NCBI RefSeq assembly: GCF_002127585.1
Contig: NZ_NEGZ01000001.1
Coordinates: 403,774-467,773, forward strand
From: Janthinobacterium sp. GW458P
GTDB taxonomy: Bacteria; Pseudomonadota; Gammaproteobacteria; Burkholderiales; Burkholderiaceae_D
Length of the DNA stretch: 64,000 nt
Direction: 5' to 3'
Part shown: positions 1-8,475 of the stretch, piece by piece
Numbering within the stretch: position 1 is the first letter of the stretch
Layout of the letters: each line of letters starts with the position of its first letter
Program-made: the position numbers and the translations under genes
Notes under the pieces: model-generated
The model's database searches: none
Told to the model about the DNA's origin: nothing
The model's input: the letters and a program-made list of their open reading frames with translations, nothing else

Positions 1-690
1 CTGGAAACACTGGACATGGATTGCTACAAGATCGCCTCGTTTGAGAATACCGATCTGCCATTGATACGCCGCGTGGCCGCCACTGGTAAACCATTAATTA
101 TCTCGACCGGCATGGCCAGCATCGCAGAACTGGATGAGACGGTGCGCGCTGCGCGCGAAGCCGGTTGCAAGGACTTGATCTTGCTTAAATGCACCAGTAC
201 ATATCCTGCTACGCCGGAAAATACTAATATTCTGACGATTCCACATTTACGCGCGATGTTTGATTGCGAAGCTGGCTTGTCTGACCATACCATGGGCGTG
301 GGCGTGTCGATTGCCAGCGTGGCACTTGGTGCAACTGTGATTGAAAAACACTTCACGCTGAACCGGGCCGATGGTGGTGTTGACTCATCCTTTTCCATGG
401 AACCGCACGAAATGCAATCGCTGGTCGTTGAAACGGAGCGCGCCTGGCAGGCACTGGGCAAGATCAGTTATGGCGTCACCGAAAAAGAAAAGAAATCGTT
501 AATGTTCCGCCGCTCCTTGTACATTACCAAAGACATGAAAGCTGGCGATATCCTGACGCCGCAGAACCTGCGCGCTATTCGTCCGGGACTGGGCTTGCCA
601 ACCAAGCACTATGAATTAGTGATGGGACAACCCGTCAAACACGATGTGAAGGCCGGCACTGCGCTTAATTGGAACATTATTTTGGGATAG
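1..690 (+). CDS. pseI: Pseudaminic acid synthase / NeuB-family nonulosonate synthase, 3' part only
   Basis: The frame is open from base 1, so the true start lies upstream and only about 229 C-terminal residues are present. The family condenses phosphoenolpyruvate with a hexosamine-type sugar to give a nine-carbon nonulosonic acid (pseudaminic or sialic) in the cytoplasm. Visible hallmarks are the barrel segments YKIASFE, IISTGMA, LLKCTSTYPA, GLSDHT and IEKHFTL, then a C-terminal SAF (antifreeze-like) domain from about FRRSLY to the end. FRRSLY and IRPGLGLPTKHYE look more like PseI than NeuB, but legionaminic or sialic acid synthase cannot be excluded without the N-terminus. It begins the polysaccharide genes read on this strand, so the surface glycan probably contains a nonulosonic acid. 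The family call is firm and the exact product moderate. Confidence 0.85.
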   Translation: METLDMDCYKIASFENTDLPLIRRVAATGKPLIISTGMASIAELDETVRAAREAGCKDLILLKCTSTYPATPENTNILTIPHLRAMFDCEAGLSDHTMGVGVSIASVALGATVIEKHFTLNRADGGVDSSFSMEPHEMQSLVVETERAWQALGKISYGVTEKEKKSLMFRRSLYITKDMKAGDILTPQNLRAIRPGLGLPTKHYELVMGQPVKHDVKAGTALNWNIILG

Positions 691-710
691 AGTTTCGTGA
701 TCTACAGTAA

Positions 711-750
711 TACTGCAGCCGAGGCGAAGAATTCTGCCTCGGCTGCAGTA
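711..750. terminator. Perfect 15-bp inverted repeat after the nonulosonate synthase gene
   Basis: Arms at 711-725 and 736-750 are perfectly complementary (TACTGCAGCCGAGGC and its reverse complement), with a 10-base loop. It starts 20 bases after the stop codon at 690, where a transcript end or attenuator would be expected. No T run follows directly, so a simple intrinsic terminator is not proven. The rest of the 691-867 gap is AT-rich and I see no gene in it. Confidence 0.5.
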
Positions 751-867
751 TCTGATGACTTGTCCGCATATTTTTCTTTCCGCGCTATTTTTATCTGGTA
801 GTGAGGGGCCTAAATATAGAAACTACGAGTAAGTTGCGCAATGTGATGAAAGATGGCATTTTAAAAT

Positions 868-2103
868 ATGAGTGAAATCAGATCTGGTATGTTTTCCATG
901 GCCATTCATGGTGGTGGGTTGGCAATACGTCTTGGTTTCATGCTGCTTTTATTGCGTTACACGAGTCCGGCAATCATGGGGCTATACGGACTGGCTGTCG
1001 CCATGGAATCTGTTGCCATTTACATGGCAGGATTGGAGTTTCATACTTTTACATCAAGGCGATTTGCGCGCAGTGCGAGTCAGCAGCGGCTTAAGGTACT
1101 AATGCGTGTTCACCGCCGTTTGTTGACATTCACGGCGCCATTGGCCACATTGTTGGGACTACTAGCTGCGCATATATTGAACTTTACGACAGATACCTTA
1201 AGTTTACTGTACTTGGGTATTTTGTTGTTTAGCGGAACAATAATGCAGGAAATATCGCGTTATCTGATACTAAACAGGCAGCCCGTGCACTCGATATTTA
1301 TCGGTTTCCTGCGTACGGCGGCTTGGCAGCCTATTGCATTCTTTTTCCTGCATTCCAACGAAAATGTGCTGCGCGACATTTTATTTTTATGGGCCATATT
1401 TTCCTTGTTGGGTGTTATTTGGGGTGTTTGGATACTGAGAGAGTTGATTGTATGCAAGTGCAGGCCAAGAAAAAATTATCTTTTTCGTGGTTTGTATAAT
1501 GCGCGCGCCTATTATTTTATTTCCGCTGCAACTGTTCTGCAGGGAAATTTGGAGCGGTTTATTTTGCAAATGCTGCTTGGGCCAAGCTCGGTTGGCGTAT
1601 TTTCATTTTTTCAGACCCTCGCCAATACGCTGGGTTCTGTTGCGCAAACGGTGGTAACAAATATTGCGCTGCCAGAGTTATTGATGCGATTTGGACAAAA
1701 ACTCAAGGGAAGGCGGGAATACATGCAGCACGTAATGAAGCGATTGCTGATTTGTTGTGTGGGGCTGTCTGCTGCTATCTGCGTGACCGCGTGGCCACTC
1801 ATTTTATTGTTGTCACGGCAGGAATATACCGACAAACTGTGGATGTTGCCGTTTCTGTTGCTGGGCCAGGGATTCGTTGTGTGGACTCAACCGATTCATT
1901 TGGCGCTATATGCCGGACATAAGGATTGGATCTTATTGATCATGATGGGCGGGGCTCTGTTGGCGTCCATATTGGCAAATTTGCTTTTCATCGAGCTTTT
2001 TGGAATTGCCGGAGCGGTCGTATCCCCCTTGGTGATAGCAATACTGATTTCCGCGGTAAGAAAGTACTGGTTCGATCGTCTTAGTGAAAATGGTGAATTG
2101 TGA
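868..2103 (+). CDS. Wzx-like oligosaccharide flippase (polysaccharide biosynthesis protein)
   Basis: A 411-residue, strongly hydrophobic protein with about 10-12 predicted membrane spans along its whole length, as in the MOP/PST flippase superfamily. It would move an undecaprenyl-linked O-unit across the inner membrane. The N-terminal half has the usual pattern of paired helices with short basic loops (for example TSRRFARSASQQR). The assignment rests on topology, length and context between a nonulosonate synthase and a polymerase rather than on a sharp motif. The start is ATG at 868. The stop TGA overlaps the GTG start of the next gene, which suggests translational coupling. Base composition is AT-rich compared with the core genes downstream. 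Confidence 0.75.
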   Translation: MSEIRSGMFSMAIHGGGLAIRLGFMLLLLRYTSPAIMGLYGLAVAMESVAIYMAGLEFHTFTSRRFARSASQQRLKVLMRVHRRLLTFTAPLATLLGLLAAHILNFTTDTLSLLYLGILLFSGTIMQEISRYLILNRQPVHSIFIGFLRTAAWQPIAFFFLHSNENVLRDILFLWAIFSLLGVIWGVWILRELIVCKCRPRKNYLFRGLYNARAYYFISAATVLQGNLERFILQMLLGPSSVGVFSFFQTLANTLGSVAQTVVTNIALPELLMRFGQKLKGRREYMQHVMKRLLICCVGLSAAICVTAWPLILLLSRQEYTDKLWMLPFLLLGQGFVVWTQPIHLALYAGHKDWILLIMMGGALLASILANLLFIELFGIAGAVVSPLVIAILISAVRKYWFDRLSENGEL

Positions 2104-2645
2104 AGAAAATAGTTAATGGATTGATTGCCGGGCTGGCCACCTCCGGCTTAGGTAAGTGCTCTTACAAGATAAGCAGTCTTGTCTGTGAATTGATATTGCG
2201 TGCCTGTTCACTGGCCAAGGGTGCGGCTCTCTTTCCCGATGCTGGCGATTTGAGCTTGGACATTCGAACGGATTTGAAATATCCTGAAAATATTTCCATC
2301 GGTAGTAATGTCATTATAGGTGCCGATTGTCAGATCGGAGCGATGGCGCCGGTCGTTTTGGGAAATTATGTACGGATATCACGTGGTGTGACAATTGAAA
2401 CGGCTACACTTGATTTAACCGCTGCCTTGCCGTATCCACATATCGCCAAGCCAATTTTCATCGGTAACGGTGTTTGGTTGGCGGCCCATGTTACGGTATT
2501 GGGTGGAGTGCGTATTGGCGATGGCGCCATTATCGGTGCTGGGGCTGTGGTCAGTCGTGACGTTCCCGCAGGTGCCATTATTGTGGGATGTGCAACGCGT
2601 GAGTTAAAACAGAAGTCGAAAATAGTTGAGGAGTGGAAATCGTGA
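2100..2645 (+). CDS. Hexapeptide-repeat acyltransferase (O-acetyltransferase type)
   Basis: 181 residues with a left-handed beta-helix built of hexapeptide repeats, for example IGSNVIIGADCQIG near residue 65 and IGDGAIIGAGAVVSRDVPAG near residue 140. This is the fold of CatB/WbbJ/serine acetyltransferase-like enzymes that use acetyl-CoA to acetylate sugars. It starts with GTG inside the stop of the flippase gene (GTGA overlap) and ends in the same kind of overlap with the next gene. In this setting the likely role is O- or N-acetylation of a sugar precursor or of the O-unit. The acceptor cannot be told from sequence. Confidence 0.85.
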   Translation: MKKIVNGLIAGLATSGLGKCSYKISSLVCELILRACSLAKGAALFPDAGDLSLDIRTDLKYPENISIGSNVIIGADCQIGAMAPVVLGNYVRISRGVTIETATLDLTAALPYPHIAKPIFIGNGVWLAAHVTVLGGVRIGDGAIIGAGAVVSRDVPAGAIIVGCATRELKQKSKIVEEWKS

Positions 2646-3514
2646 AACTGTTGGCGATTGAAAAAAAAGGTGTTCAGCCGAGGTTGATCACCCGTGCTTG
2701 GCATCGTGTACAGGAACGCATACGCAATCCGGTAACGCGTAGCCGTCTCGCGAACATGGTTACTTGGCTGCGCCCGCGTGGTGTACCAGCTAACACCGAT
2801 ATTGGAATCACAGAGTTAAGAAAATACGGCGTATGTATGATGCCGGGATTTATGAGTGAAACAGAGATTGCCAAGTTGCGCATGGCCTTGTCTGAGTTCA
2901 ATTGCTTTGATCCCTGGCGTGTGCAATTGGGCGAGTTTCGCCATGATCAAATTCCGCAAGGAACTCATGTGGCACAGATTCCCTGTGCCGCACAAATCGA
3001 ACAACTGCATGCTATTGCCTACGACCGACGGCTAATTGATCTGGTTACAGCCTATTTTGGCTGTCGGCCCTACCTGGACAGTATTCAGGCGTGGTGGTCG
3101 GTATCCGGCAACGAAGAGCCAGAAGAGGCGGAGAATTTCCATAGGGATAACGATTCTATTCGTTTTTTGAAATTCTTTTTGTATGCTACCGAGGTGGGAG
3201 AAGAAAATGGGCCTCACGTTTTTGTGGCCGGTTCACACACGCAAAATACTTTAACCGAGCATCGTCGATTGTCTGACGCTGAGGTTGAAGCTGCATTTGG
3301 AGTGGAACGGATACGTATCATGACTGGAAGAGCTGGTGATGCGTTCATGGAAGATACCTTTGGAATACACAAAGGACAGTTGCCAAAAGCAGGTAAACGG
3401 TTATTGATACAGCTCCGTTATTCCGTAACTGAATCTATTTTTCGCTCTCCATTGATTGTGGCTCCGGCATCGAATGTGCAGCCAGATCTGGCAACATCAT
3501 TAATAAATGACTGA
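2642..3514 (+). CDS. Phytanoyl-CoA dioxygenase (PhyH)-like Fe(II)/2-oxoglutarate oxygenase
   Basis: About 290 residues. The jelly-roll iron site is visible: an HxD pair in FHRDND (about residues 167 and 169), a distal histidine in FGIHKGQ (about 243), and an arginine in LLIQLRYS that could hold 2-oxoglutarate. Family members hydroxylate or otherwise oxidise small substrates. A role on a sugar or lipid substrate of the polysaccharide is inferred only from position. I chose GTG at 2642, which overlaps the previous stop (GTGA) and has a GAGGAG ribosome site at 2628-2633. A GTG at 2633 in the same frame would overlap that site. It overlaps the next gene by 8 bases. Confidence 0.78.
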   Translation: MKLLAIEKKGVQPRLITRAWHRVQERIRNPVTRSRLANMVTWLRPRGVPANTDIGITELRKYGVCMMPGFMSETEIAKLRMALSEFNCFDPWRVQLGEFRHDQIPQGTHVAQIPCAAQIEQLHAIAYDRRLIDLVTAYFGCRPYLDSIQAWWSVSGNEEPEEAENFHRDNDSIRFLKFFLYATEVGEENGPHVFVAGSHTQNTLTEHRRLSDAEVEAAFGVERIRIMTGRAGDAFMEDTFGIHKGQLPKAGKRLLIQLRYSVTESIFRSPLIVAPASNVQPDLATSLIND

Positions 3515-4991
3515 TATTATTTTGAAAAAGAAAACTATTTTATGCCTGATTAATGCAGCAGCATATTCGCGCGCATATTTTGAAGAATTAGCTCCCCAGC
3601 TGATAGCTGAAGGTTATCGTGTAGTTTTTGCTTTGGATTCTCATCTTTCTGATGTCTTGTACGCGGAAAGTTGCAGTTTGAAGGAAGCATGGTATTTTAC
3701 CGATTACCTTAAAAGCAAGCTGCCGCTTGGTGAAACCGCATTGCAATCGCAGAAAAGCTGGGCATCGTTGTATTCTGATTTCGATCGTTTTCTGACCATG
3801 AATATTGCCCCACCGCTCAAAACCAATGGTCCTGTACAGTATCACGATATCCCCGAAATGTTGGCGCGATTTTTTGCGGAAATTTTCATCGAAGAAGAAG
3901 TCACGGCTGTCCTGTACGAACCGGTCAGCAATAGTTTCGCCATTGCTGCTTTTGAACAGGCGCAAGCTGTTGGCTTGCCATTTCTTAGCCTTAGCCCATC
4001 GAGAATACCCGGACGCATTGAGTTGAGCAGCACTGGCGCATTGGCAGATGATGTCACCATTGGAAATCTATTTGCGCGTAGGCTTACTGGTGGCATATCG
4101 GAGGAGTCGCGACAAATTGCGGCTCAATATGTTGCGCATATTGACCATAGTATTCCTGACTATATGAAGATAAATGGCCTCGACCAGATCAGTTTGTTGG
4201 GGAAATATTTTAAGATTGACAAAATTCAGCATTTTCTGCGTGGTTGGCGCTATAGCCGCCAGTATCGTGAAGATTGTGCATTAGCGTACCAGCATGGTGA
4301 TCCGGTCAAGCTTTCTATTGCCTATTTTAAGCGCTCATTATCTCGTCGCCTGAAATTAAATCGAGCGATGAAGGAATATGCAGTTACAACCAAGGATGAA
4401 CCGTATTTGCTCTATCCATTGCATTTTCATCCAGAAGCTTCCACTTCCGTGTTGGCGACTGATTATGTTGATGAGATGAGCACCATTAAGGCTATTGCTT
4501 TTCGTCTGCCTGTGGGCGTAATGCTGTATGTGAAGGAGCATCCTTCCGCCGTAGCATTGCAACCGCTGTCCTTCTATCGGCAGCTCAATGCTTTGCCGAA
4601 TGTAAGGTTACTGGCAGCGCATCTGCCGACCAAAGAAATAGTGCGACGTAGCCGCGGGGTTATCACCTTGACGAGTACTGTAGGATTTGAGGCGGCAGTC
4701 TTGAACAAGCCTGTTATTGCCCTTGGAACGGTGTTTTACAGTTACTTTCCGAACGTTCAGCGAGTATACGATTTCTCCGAGCTGAGGCCTGCACTGGAGC
4801 GCCTGCTTAGCTATCAACCTGTTCAGAAAGAGATCTTGATCGACGCCACCGCTGCGTATGTTGAATTTGGTACGCCTGGTTCATTTGATTTCCGTAATAG
4901 TCTAGGTAATACGGCTGCATTAAGTGGTGTAGCCCGGTTGGTTCATCTTAAGTTGGATGCGCTGTTCGCCGCGAACGAAAAGGTGGGATGA
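3507..4991 (+). CDS. Capsule-type polysaccharide biosynthesis glycosyltransferase-like protein
   Basis: 494 residues, cytosolic or peripheral, with no signal peptide. The C-terminal half carries YPLHFHPEAST, YVKEHP and GVITLTSTVGFEAAVLNKPV, which resemble the nucleotide-sugar binding half of the capsule synthesis/Kdo-transferase-like (GT-B) families. The N-terminal part (INAAAYSRAYFEELAPQL) looks like the first Rossmann domain. It would transfer a sugar to the growing glycan at the inner membrane. Donor and linkage are unknown. It sits between the oxygenase (8-base overlap) and the Wzy-like gene (3-base gap), so it is part of the same transcript. Confidence 0.65.
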   Translation: MTDIILKKKTILCLINAAAYSRAYFEELAPQLIAEGYRVVFALDSHLSDVLYAESCSLKEAWYFTDYLKSKLPLGETALQSQKSWASLYSDFDRFLTMNIAPPLKTNGPVQYHDIPEMLARFFAEIFIEEEVTAVLYEPVSNSFAIAAFEQAQAVGLPFLSLSPSRIPGRIELSSTGALADDVTIGNLFARRLTGGISEESRQIAAQYVAHIDHSIPDYMKINGLDQISLLGKYFKIDKIQHFLRGWRYSRQYREDCALAYQHGDPVKLSIAYFKRSLSRRLKLNRAMKEYAVTTKDEPYLLYPLHFHPEASTSVLATDYVDEMSTIKAIAFRLPVGVMLYVKEHPSAVALQPLSFYRQLNALPNVRLLAAHLPTKEIVRRSRGVITLTSTVGFEAAVLNKPVIALGTVFYSYFPNVQRVYDFSELRPALERLLSYQPVQKEILIDATAAYVEFGTPGSFDFRNSLGNTAALSGVARLVHLKLDALFAANEKVG

Positions 4992-4994
4992 TTC

Positions 4995-6197
4995 ATGCTG
5001 GCTAGCAGAAGTTGGGTAGTGATCGCATTGTTTTTGATCATTACCGTTGCTCAAAAAATGATGGAGCCGATGTATAACGGCTACTTCTTTGCTTTTTGTA
5101 CATTATCCCTCATGGTTGCCTGGAAATGTAGGTATTCGCGCTTTATCAAAGCACCAGAGTTGAACGTAGATTTTTTTGCAATTTTCCTGGTGCTAACCTT
5201 TTCCGTCTTTCTTGCGATAAAAATGCATCAAGATGCAAGGGATATTTTTCGAGATATTGGTGCGATATTTGCTTTTATAATAGGGCGCTATGCCATACCC
5301 TTGTGGGTTGGGCGGGGGAATGTCAAGCTTCTGTTGCAGACCTTGTCGGACATTGGTGTGGCAATATCGGTGATCACTATCATGTTTGCCTTTATAGCAT
5401 ATCTCGATGGAGCGGATGCCTATCATTGGCGAGGTGCTTATGTTCCGCTTTCGCATGGTTGGCTCCCTTATTTTTTGATCGTTAATATTGCCTTGCTGCG
5501 ACAAACGCCACAACATACCTCCCATTATGGCTATCGGATATTTCTCTGCGTTGGCGGTACGATTGCTGCGCTATCACGCACCGATGTACTGATTGATTTG
5601 TTTATCGGTCTGGTGTTGCTATTGACAATAGGACGGTATCTCTTCAGCAATGTTCGAATCATGCGGAAGTTATTTCTTATTAGTATTATTGTTGTTGTCT
5701 TTATGCCCAAGATCGTCGAGTTGGACGTGGTACAGCAGCGTTTGACCAGCAATGCCGAGGATGCCGATCCTTCACTTGGATGGCGATACATCGAAAATCA
5801 GGCTTTATTTGATTATTTCGACGAAGGCGGGGCTTTGCCTGTTATCGTTGGTTATGGCCTGGGCGCACGTATTCCATTGCCAGATGGTGTACTGGATTTC
5901 GATGGCAATGACACGATACCGCTGTTGCACAATAGTTATCTGACGATCGTGCTGAAATTCGGGCTGCTTGGGCTGTGCTTTTTTGCACTGTATATTGTGA
6001 GGAAAATCCGTGTCTGGATGGCATTGCGTAAGACTCCGCATGCGATATATGCATGGACCGGCAGCTGGATCATGTTGATTGTGTTGGCGAAAGGAATCAT
6101 ATTGCAAGGGCTGACGGAATGGAGCCATGTCCTTTTCTTCGGCCTGGCTTGTATGCTGCTGTCTTTTGATACTTATAAAAAAGAATCGAATAAATAA
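4995..6197 (+). CDS. Wzy-like O-antigen polymerase
   Basis: 400 residues with about 10-11 membrane spans and a large periplasmic loop around residues 250-310. The loop ends in LLHNSYLTIVLKFGLLG, a pattern common in Wzy/O-antigen ligase family proteins just before the last spans. It would polymerise O-units on the periplasmic side. The ATG at 4995 has AAGGTGGG upstream. The neighbouring flippase and glycosyltransferases support a Wzx/Wzy pathway. A ligase role is less likely because a separate ligase-like gene exists at 27227-28495. As usual for Wzy, conservation is low and the call leans on topology and context. Confidence 0.75.
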   Translation: MLASRSWVVIALFLIITVAQKMMEPMYNGYFFAFCTLSLMVAWKCRYSRFIKAPELNVDFFAIFLVLTFSVFLAIKMHQDARDIFRDIGAIFAFIIGRYAIPLWVGRGNVKLLLQTLSDIGVAISVITIMFAFIAYLDGADAYHWRGAYVPLSHGWLPYFLIVNIALLRQTPQHTSHYGYRIFLCVGGTIAALSRTDVLIDLFIGLVLLLTIGRYLFSNVRIMRKLFLISIIVVVFMPKIVELDVVQQRLTSNAEDADPSLGWRYIENQALFDYFDEGGALPVIVGYGLGARIPLPDGVLDFDGNDTIPLLHNSYLTIVLKFGLLGLCFFALYIVRKIRVWMALRKTPHAIYAWTGSWIMLIVLAKGIILQGLTEWSHVLFFGLACMLLSFDTYKKESNK

Positions 6198-6199
6198 AT

Positions 6200-7330
6200 A
6201 TGATGAAGATTGTTTTTTGCCATTTACTCAACGATTTTTCAGGTAGTCCAAAGGTGTTGCGTGACACTATTTCAGCATTGAAAGGTGAAGCGAAAAACGA
6301 GAAACTGTATGTTTCTGGCAATACTGACGGATTTCTTTCTGATTGTCAGATTTCACGAGGTAGGTACTGGTATATTCGATCACAGAATAAATTTGTCACT
6401 TTATTTACCTTTTTTTTTAGTCAAGTATGTTTGTTTTTTAAACTTCTTTGCGATAGGAGTATTGCTTCAGATGCAATTATTTATGTAAATACTTTGCTTC
6501 CATTTGGCGCAGCCATCTATGGGAAATTGACAGGACGTTTGGTTATTTATCATGTTCATGAAATTTCGATCCGGCCAGCCCCTCTCAGATATTTTCTGGT
6601 GAGCTTGGTAAGATGGACATCATCTTTGAACATGTATGTATCCAAGGCACATATGCAATTGTTGCCAATTCCTGGAGTGAAAAGTCGTTGTATCTACAAT
6701 GCACTGGATCATTTTTTTGAGGAAAAAGGCTGGAGCTCCGTTTACCAGTCGCACCGTCAAGGTGTCTTCAATATATTGATGATCGCATCGCTGCGTGATT
6801 ACAAGGGAATAGTGGAATTAATTGCGCTGGTTAACTCGCTGTCTGGACGGATTGATATTCATTTTGATCTGGTCATTAATGGAGATCAGTGTGAAATCGA
6901 TGCATACTTTTCGGATACGTCTTGCCCGTCGCAATTGACGGTGCATCCCAGAACGCTGAATACACCGGCATATTATGCCGAAGCGAGTCTGGTATTGAGT
7001 CTTGCGCGTGTTGATCTCTGGCAGGAAACTTTTGGCTTGACGGTGCTGGAAGCGATTACATTTGGCATTCCTGTGATTGTTCCCCCAGTAGGAGGGCCTG
7101 CGGAAATCATTCGTGATGGAGTCGAGGGCTTTCTTATCGATTCGCGTGATACTGACAGGGTGCGGACGCATGTCTTGCGTCTGGTCGACGACGCGGTACT
7201 GTGCCACAGGATGTCCGAGGCTGCCCGCTTGCGCGCTAAAGATTTCATGCGTGACAAATTTATCGCTGAAATGAACGCCGTGATCATGGATATACGTGCA
7301 AGTCGCAGTGCGACTATTCGGAATGAATAG
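6200..7330 (+). CDS. GT4-family glycosyltransferase
   Basis: 376 residues. The C-terminal Rossmann domain shows the retaining GT-B signature ETFGLTVLEA (EX7E) followed by GIPVIVPPVGGPAEIIRDGVEG, which binds the nucleotide sugar. The N-terminal half has NDFSGSPKVLRD and HVHEIS, typical acceptor-domain elements. It begins 2 bases after the polymerase stop. Sequence from about 6360 to 6660 is strongly AT-rich, the lowest GC of the whole window, which suggests foreign origin. The sugar donor is not predictable. Confidence 0.85.
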   Translation: MMKIVFCHLLNDFSGSPKVLRDTISALKGEAKNEKLYVSGNTDGFLSDCQISRGRYWYIRSQNKFVTLFTFFFSQVCLFFKLLCDRSIASDAIIYVNTLLPFGAAIYGKLTGRLVIYHVHEISIRPAPLRYFLVSLVRWTSSLNMYVSKAHMQLLPIPGVKSRCIYNALDHFFEEKGWSSVYQSHRQGVFNILMIASLRDYKGIVELIALVNSLSGRIDIHFDLVINGDQCEIDAYFSDTSCPSQLTVHPRTLNTPAYYAEASLVLSLARVDLWQETFGLTVLEAITFGIPVIVPPVGGPAEIIRDGVEGFLIDSRDTDRVRTHVLRLVDDAVLCHRMSEAARLRAKDFMRDKFIAEMNAVIMDIRASRSATIRNE

Positions 7331-7398
7331 AAGTATTGGTCGTTTTTTTGTAATTTTTAAATTGCACAATATTTACAGTGGAAAATTGGTTGTCATTT

Positions 7399-8475
7399 AT
7401 GTTGAAGAAAATCGCAATTGTTGGTTCTGTTGGACTTCCTGCGCGTTATGGCGGTTGGGAGACCCTGGTCGATCATCTGACCAGACATTTAGCCACACGG
7501 TATGAATTTACGGTGTACTGTAGCGCGAAGAAATATGATGAAAAGCTGAGCAGTTATAATGGCGCAAAACTGGAATATATCGATCTGGATGCCAACGGCG
7601 TGCAAAGTATCCCTTATGATGTGGTCTCTATGCTGAAGGCCTGCCGTTTTGCCGACGTAATTGTGGTTCTTGGTGTCTCTGGATGCATTTTTTTGCCTTT
7701 TATTAAGCTTATCACCAAGAAAAAGATCATTGTTAATATCGATGGCCTTGAATGGCGTCGTGCTAAATGGAGCAAGTTTGCCAAATGGTTCCTAAAAAAG
7801 TCCGAGGCGGCTGCCGTGCGTGCGGCTGACGTGGTGGTAGTGGATAACCAAGCCATTCAGGCCTACGTCCAGAGCCAGTACGGACGCACGGGAGTTTTGA
7901 TCGCATACGGCGCTGATCATGCGCAGCATCGTAATCTTGCCATTGATGCGCTACAAAAGTACGCCTTTGCATCCCGGCGCTATGCGTTCAAGGTTTGCAG
8001 GATTGAGCCGGAAAATAATATTGATATTATCTTGGAATGTTTCTCGATGTATTCTGATATGGATATGGTTATGATAGGAAACTGGAATAACAGTTCTTAT
8101 GGTGAAGATTTACGCAAGAAATACTCACACCTTCCACATCTGCACTTGTTGGATCCTATTTATGATCCCGAGATACTCAATCAAATTCGCGGGAATTGCC
8201 ATATTTACATCCATGGACATAGCGCGGGTGGCACCAACCCTTCGTTAGTCGAGGCCATGTATCTGGGGCTGCCGATTGCGTATTTTGACTGCGACTTCAA
8301 TCGCTTTACGACCCATGGTGCAGGACTGCCTTTTGCGGATGCCGCGGGGCTGAAAGTGATACTTGAAACAAGTTCCGCTGAACAGCTCACGGCCATCGGT
8401 GTGCAGATGCAAGCCCTGGCAGGGGAGTTTTATACCTGGGATCGTATCGCGAACCAATATGCACAGTTGTTTTGA
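7399..8475 (+). CDS. Glycosyltransferase with DUF1972 N-terminal domain (rhamnosyltransferase-like)
   Basis: 358 residues from the ATG at 7399. The N-terminus GSVGLPARYGGWET is the hallmark of DUF1972, the acceptor domain of a GT4-like group that includes several rhamnosyl- and galactosyltransferases. The C-terminal domain has SAGGTNPSLVEAMYLGLP, the usual donor-binding segment. A GTG at 7378 would add seven residues, but homologous proteins start close to the KKIAIVGS strand, so the shorter form is preferred. A 68-base AT-rich gap precedes it. Its stop overlaps the next start (TGATG). Confidence 0.8.
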   Translation: MLKKIAIVGSVGLPARYGGWETLVDHLTRHLATRYEFTVYCSAKKYDEKLSSYNGAKLEYIDLDANGVQSIPYDVVSMLKACRFADVIVVLGVSGCIFLPFIKLITKKKIIVNIDGLEWRRAKWSKFAKWFLKKSEAAAVRAADVVVVDNQAIQAYVQSQYGRTGVLIAYGADHAQHRNLAIDALQKYAFASRRYAFKVCRIEPENNIDIILECFSMYSDMDMVMIGNWNNSSYGEDLRKKYSHLPHLHLLDPIYDPEILNQIRGNCHIYIHGHSAGGTNPSLVEAMYLGLPIAYFDCDFNRFTTHGAGLPFADAAGLKVILETSSAEQLTAIGVQMQALAGEFYTWDRIANQYAQLF

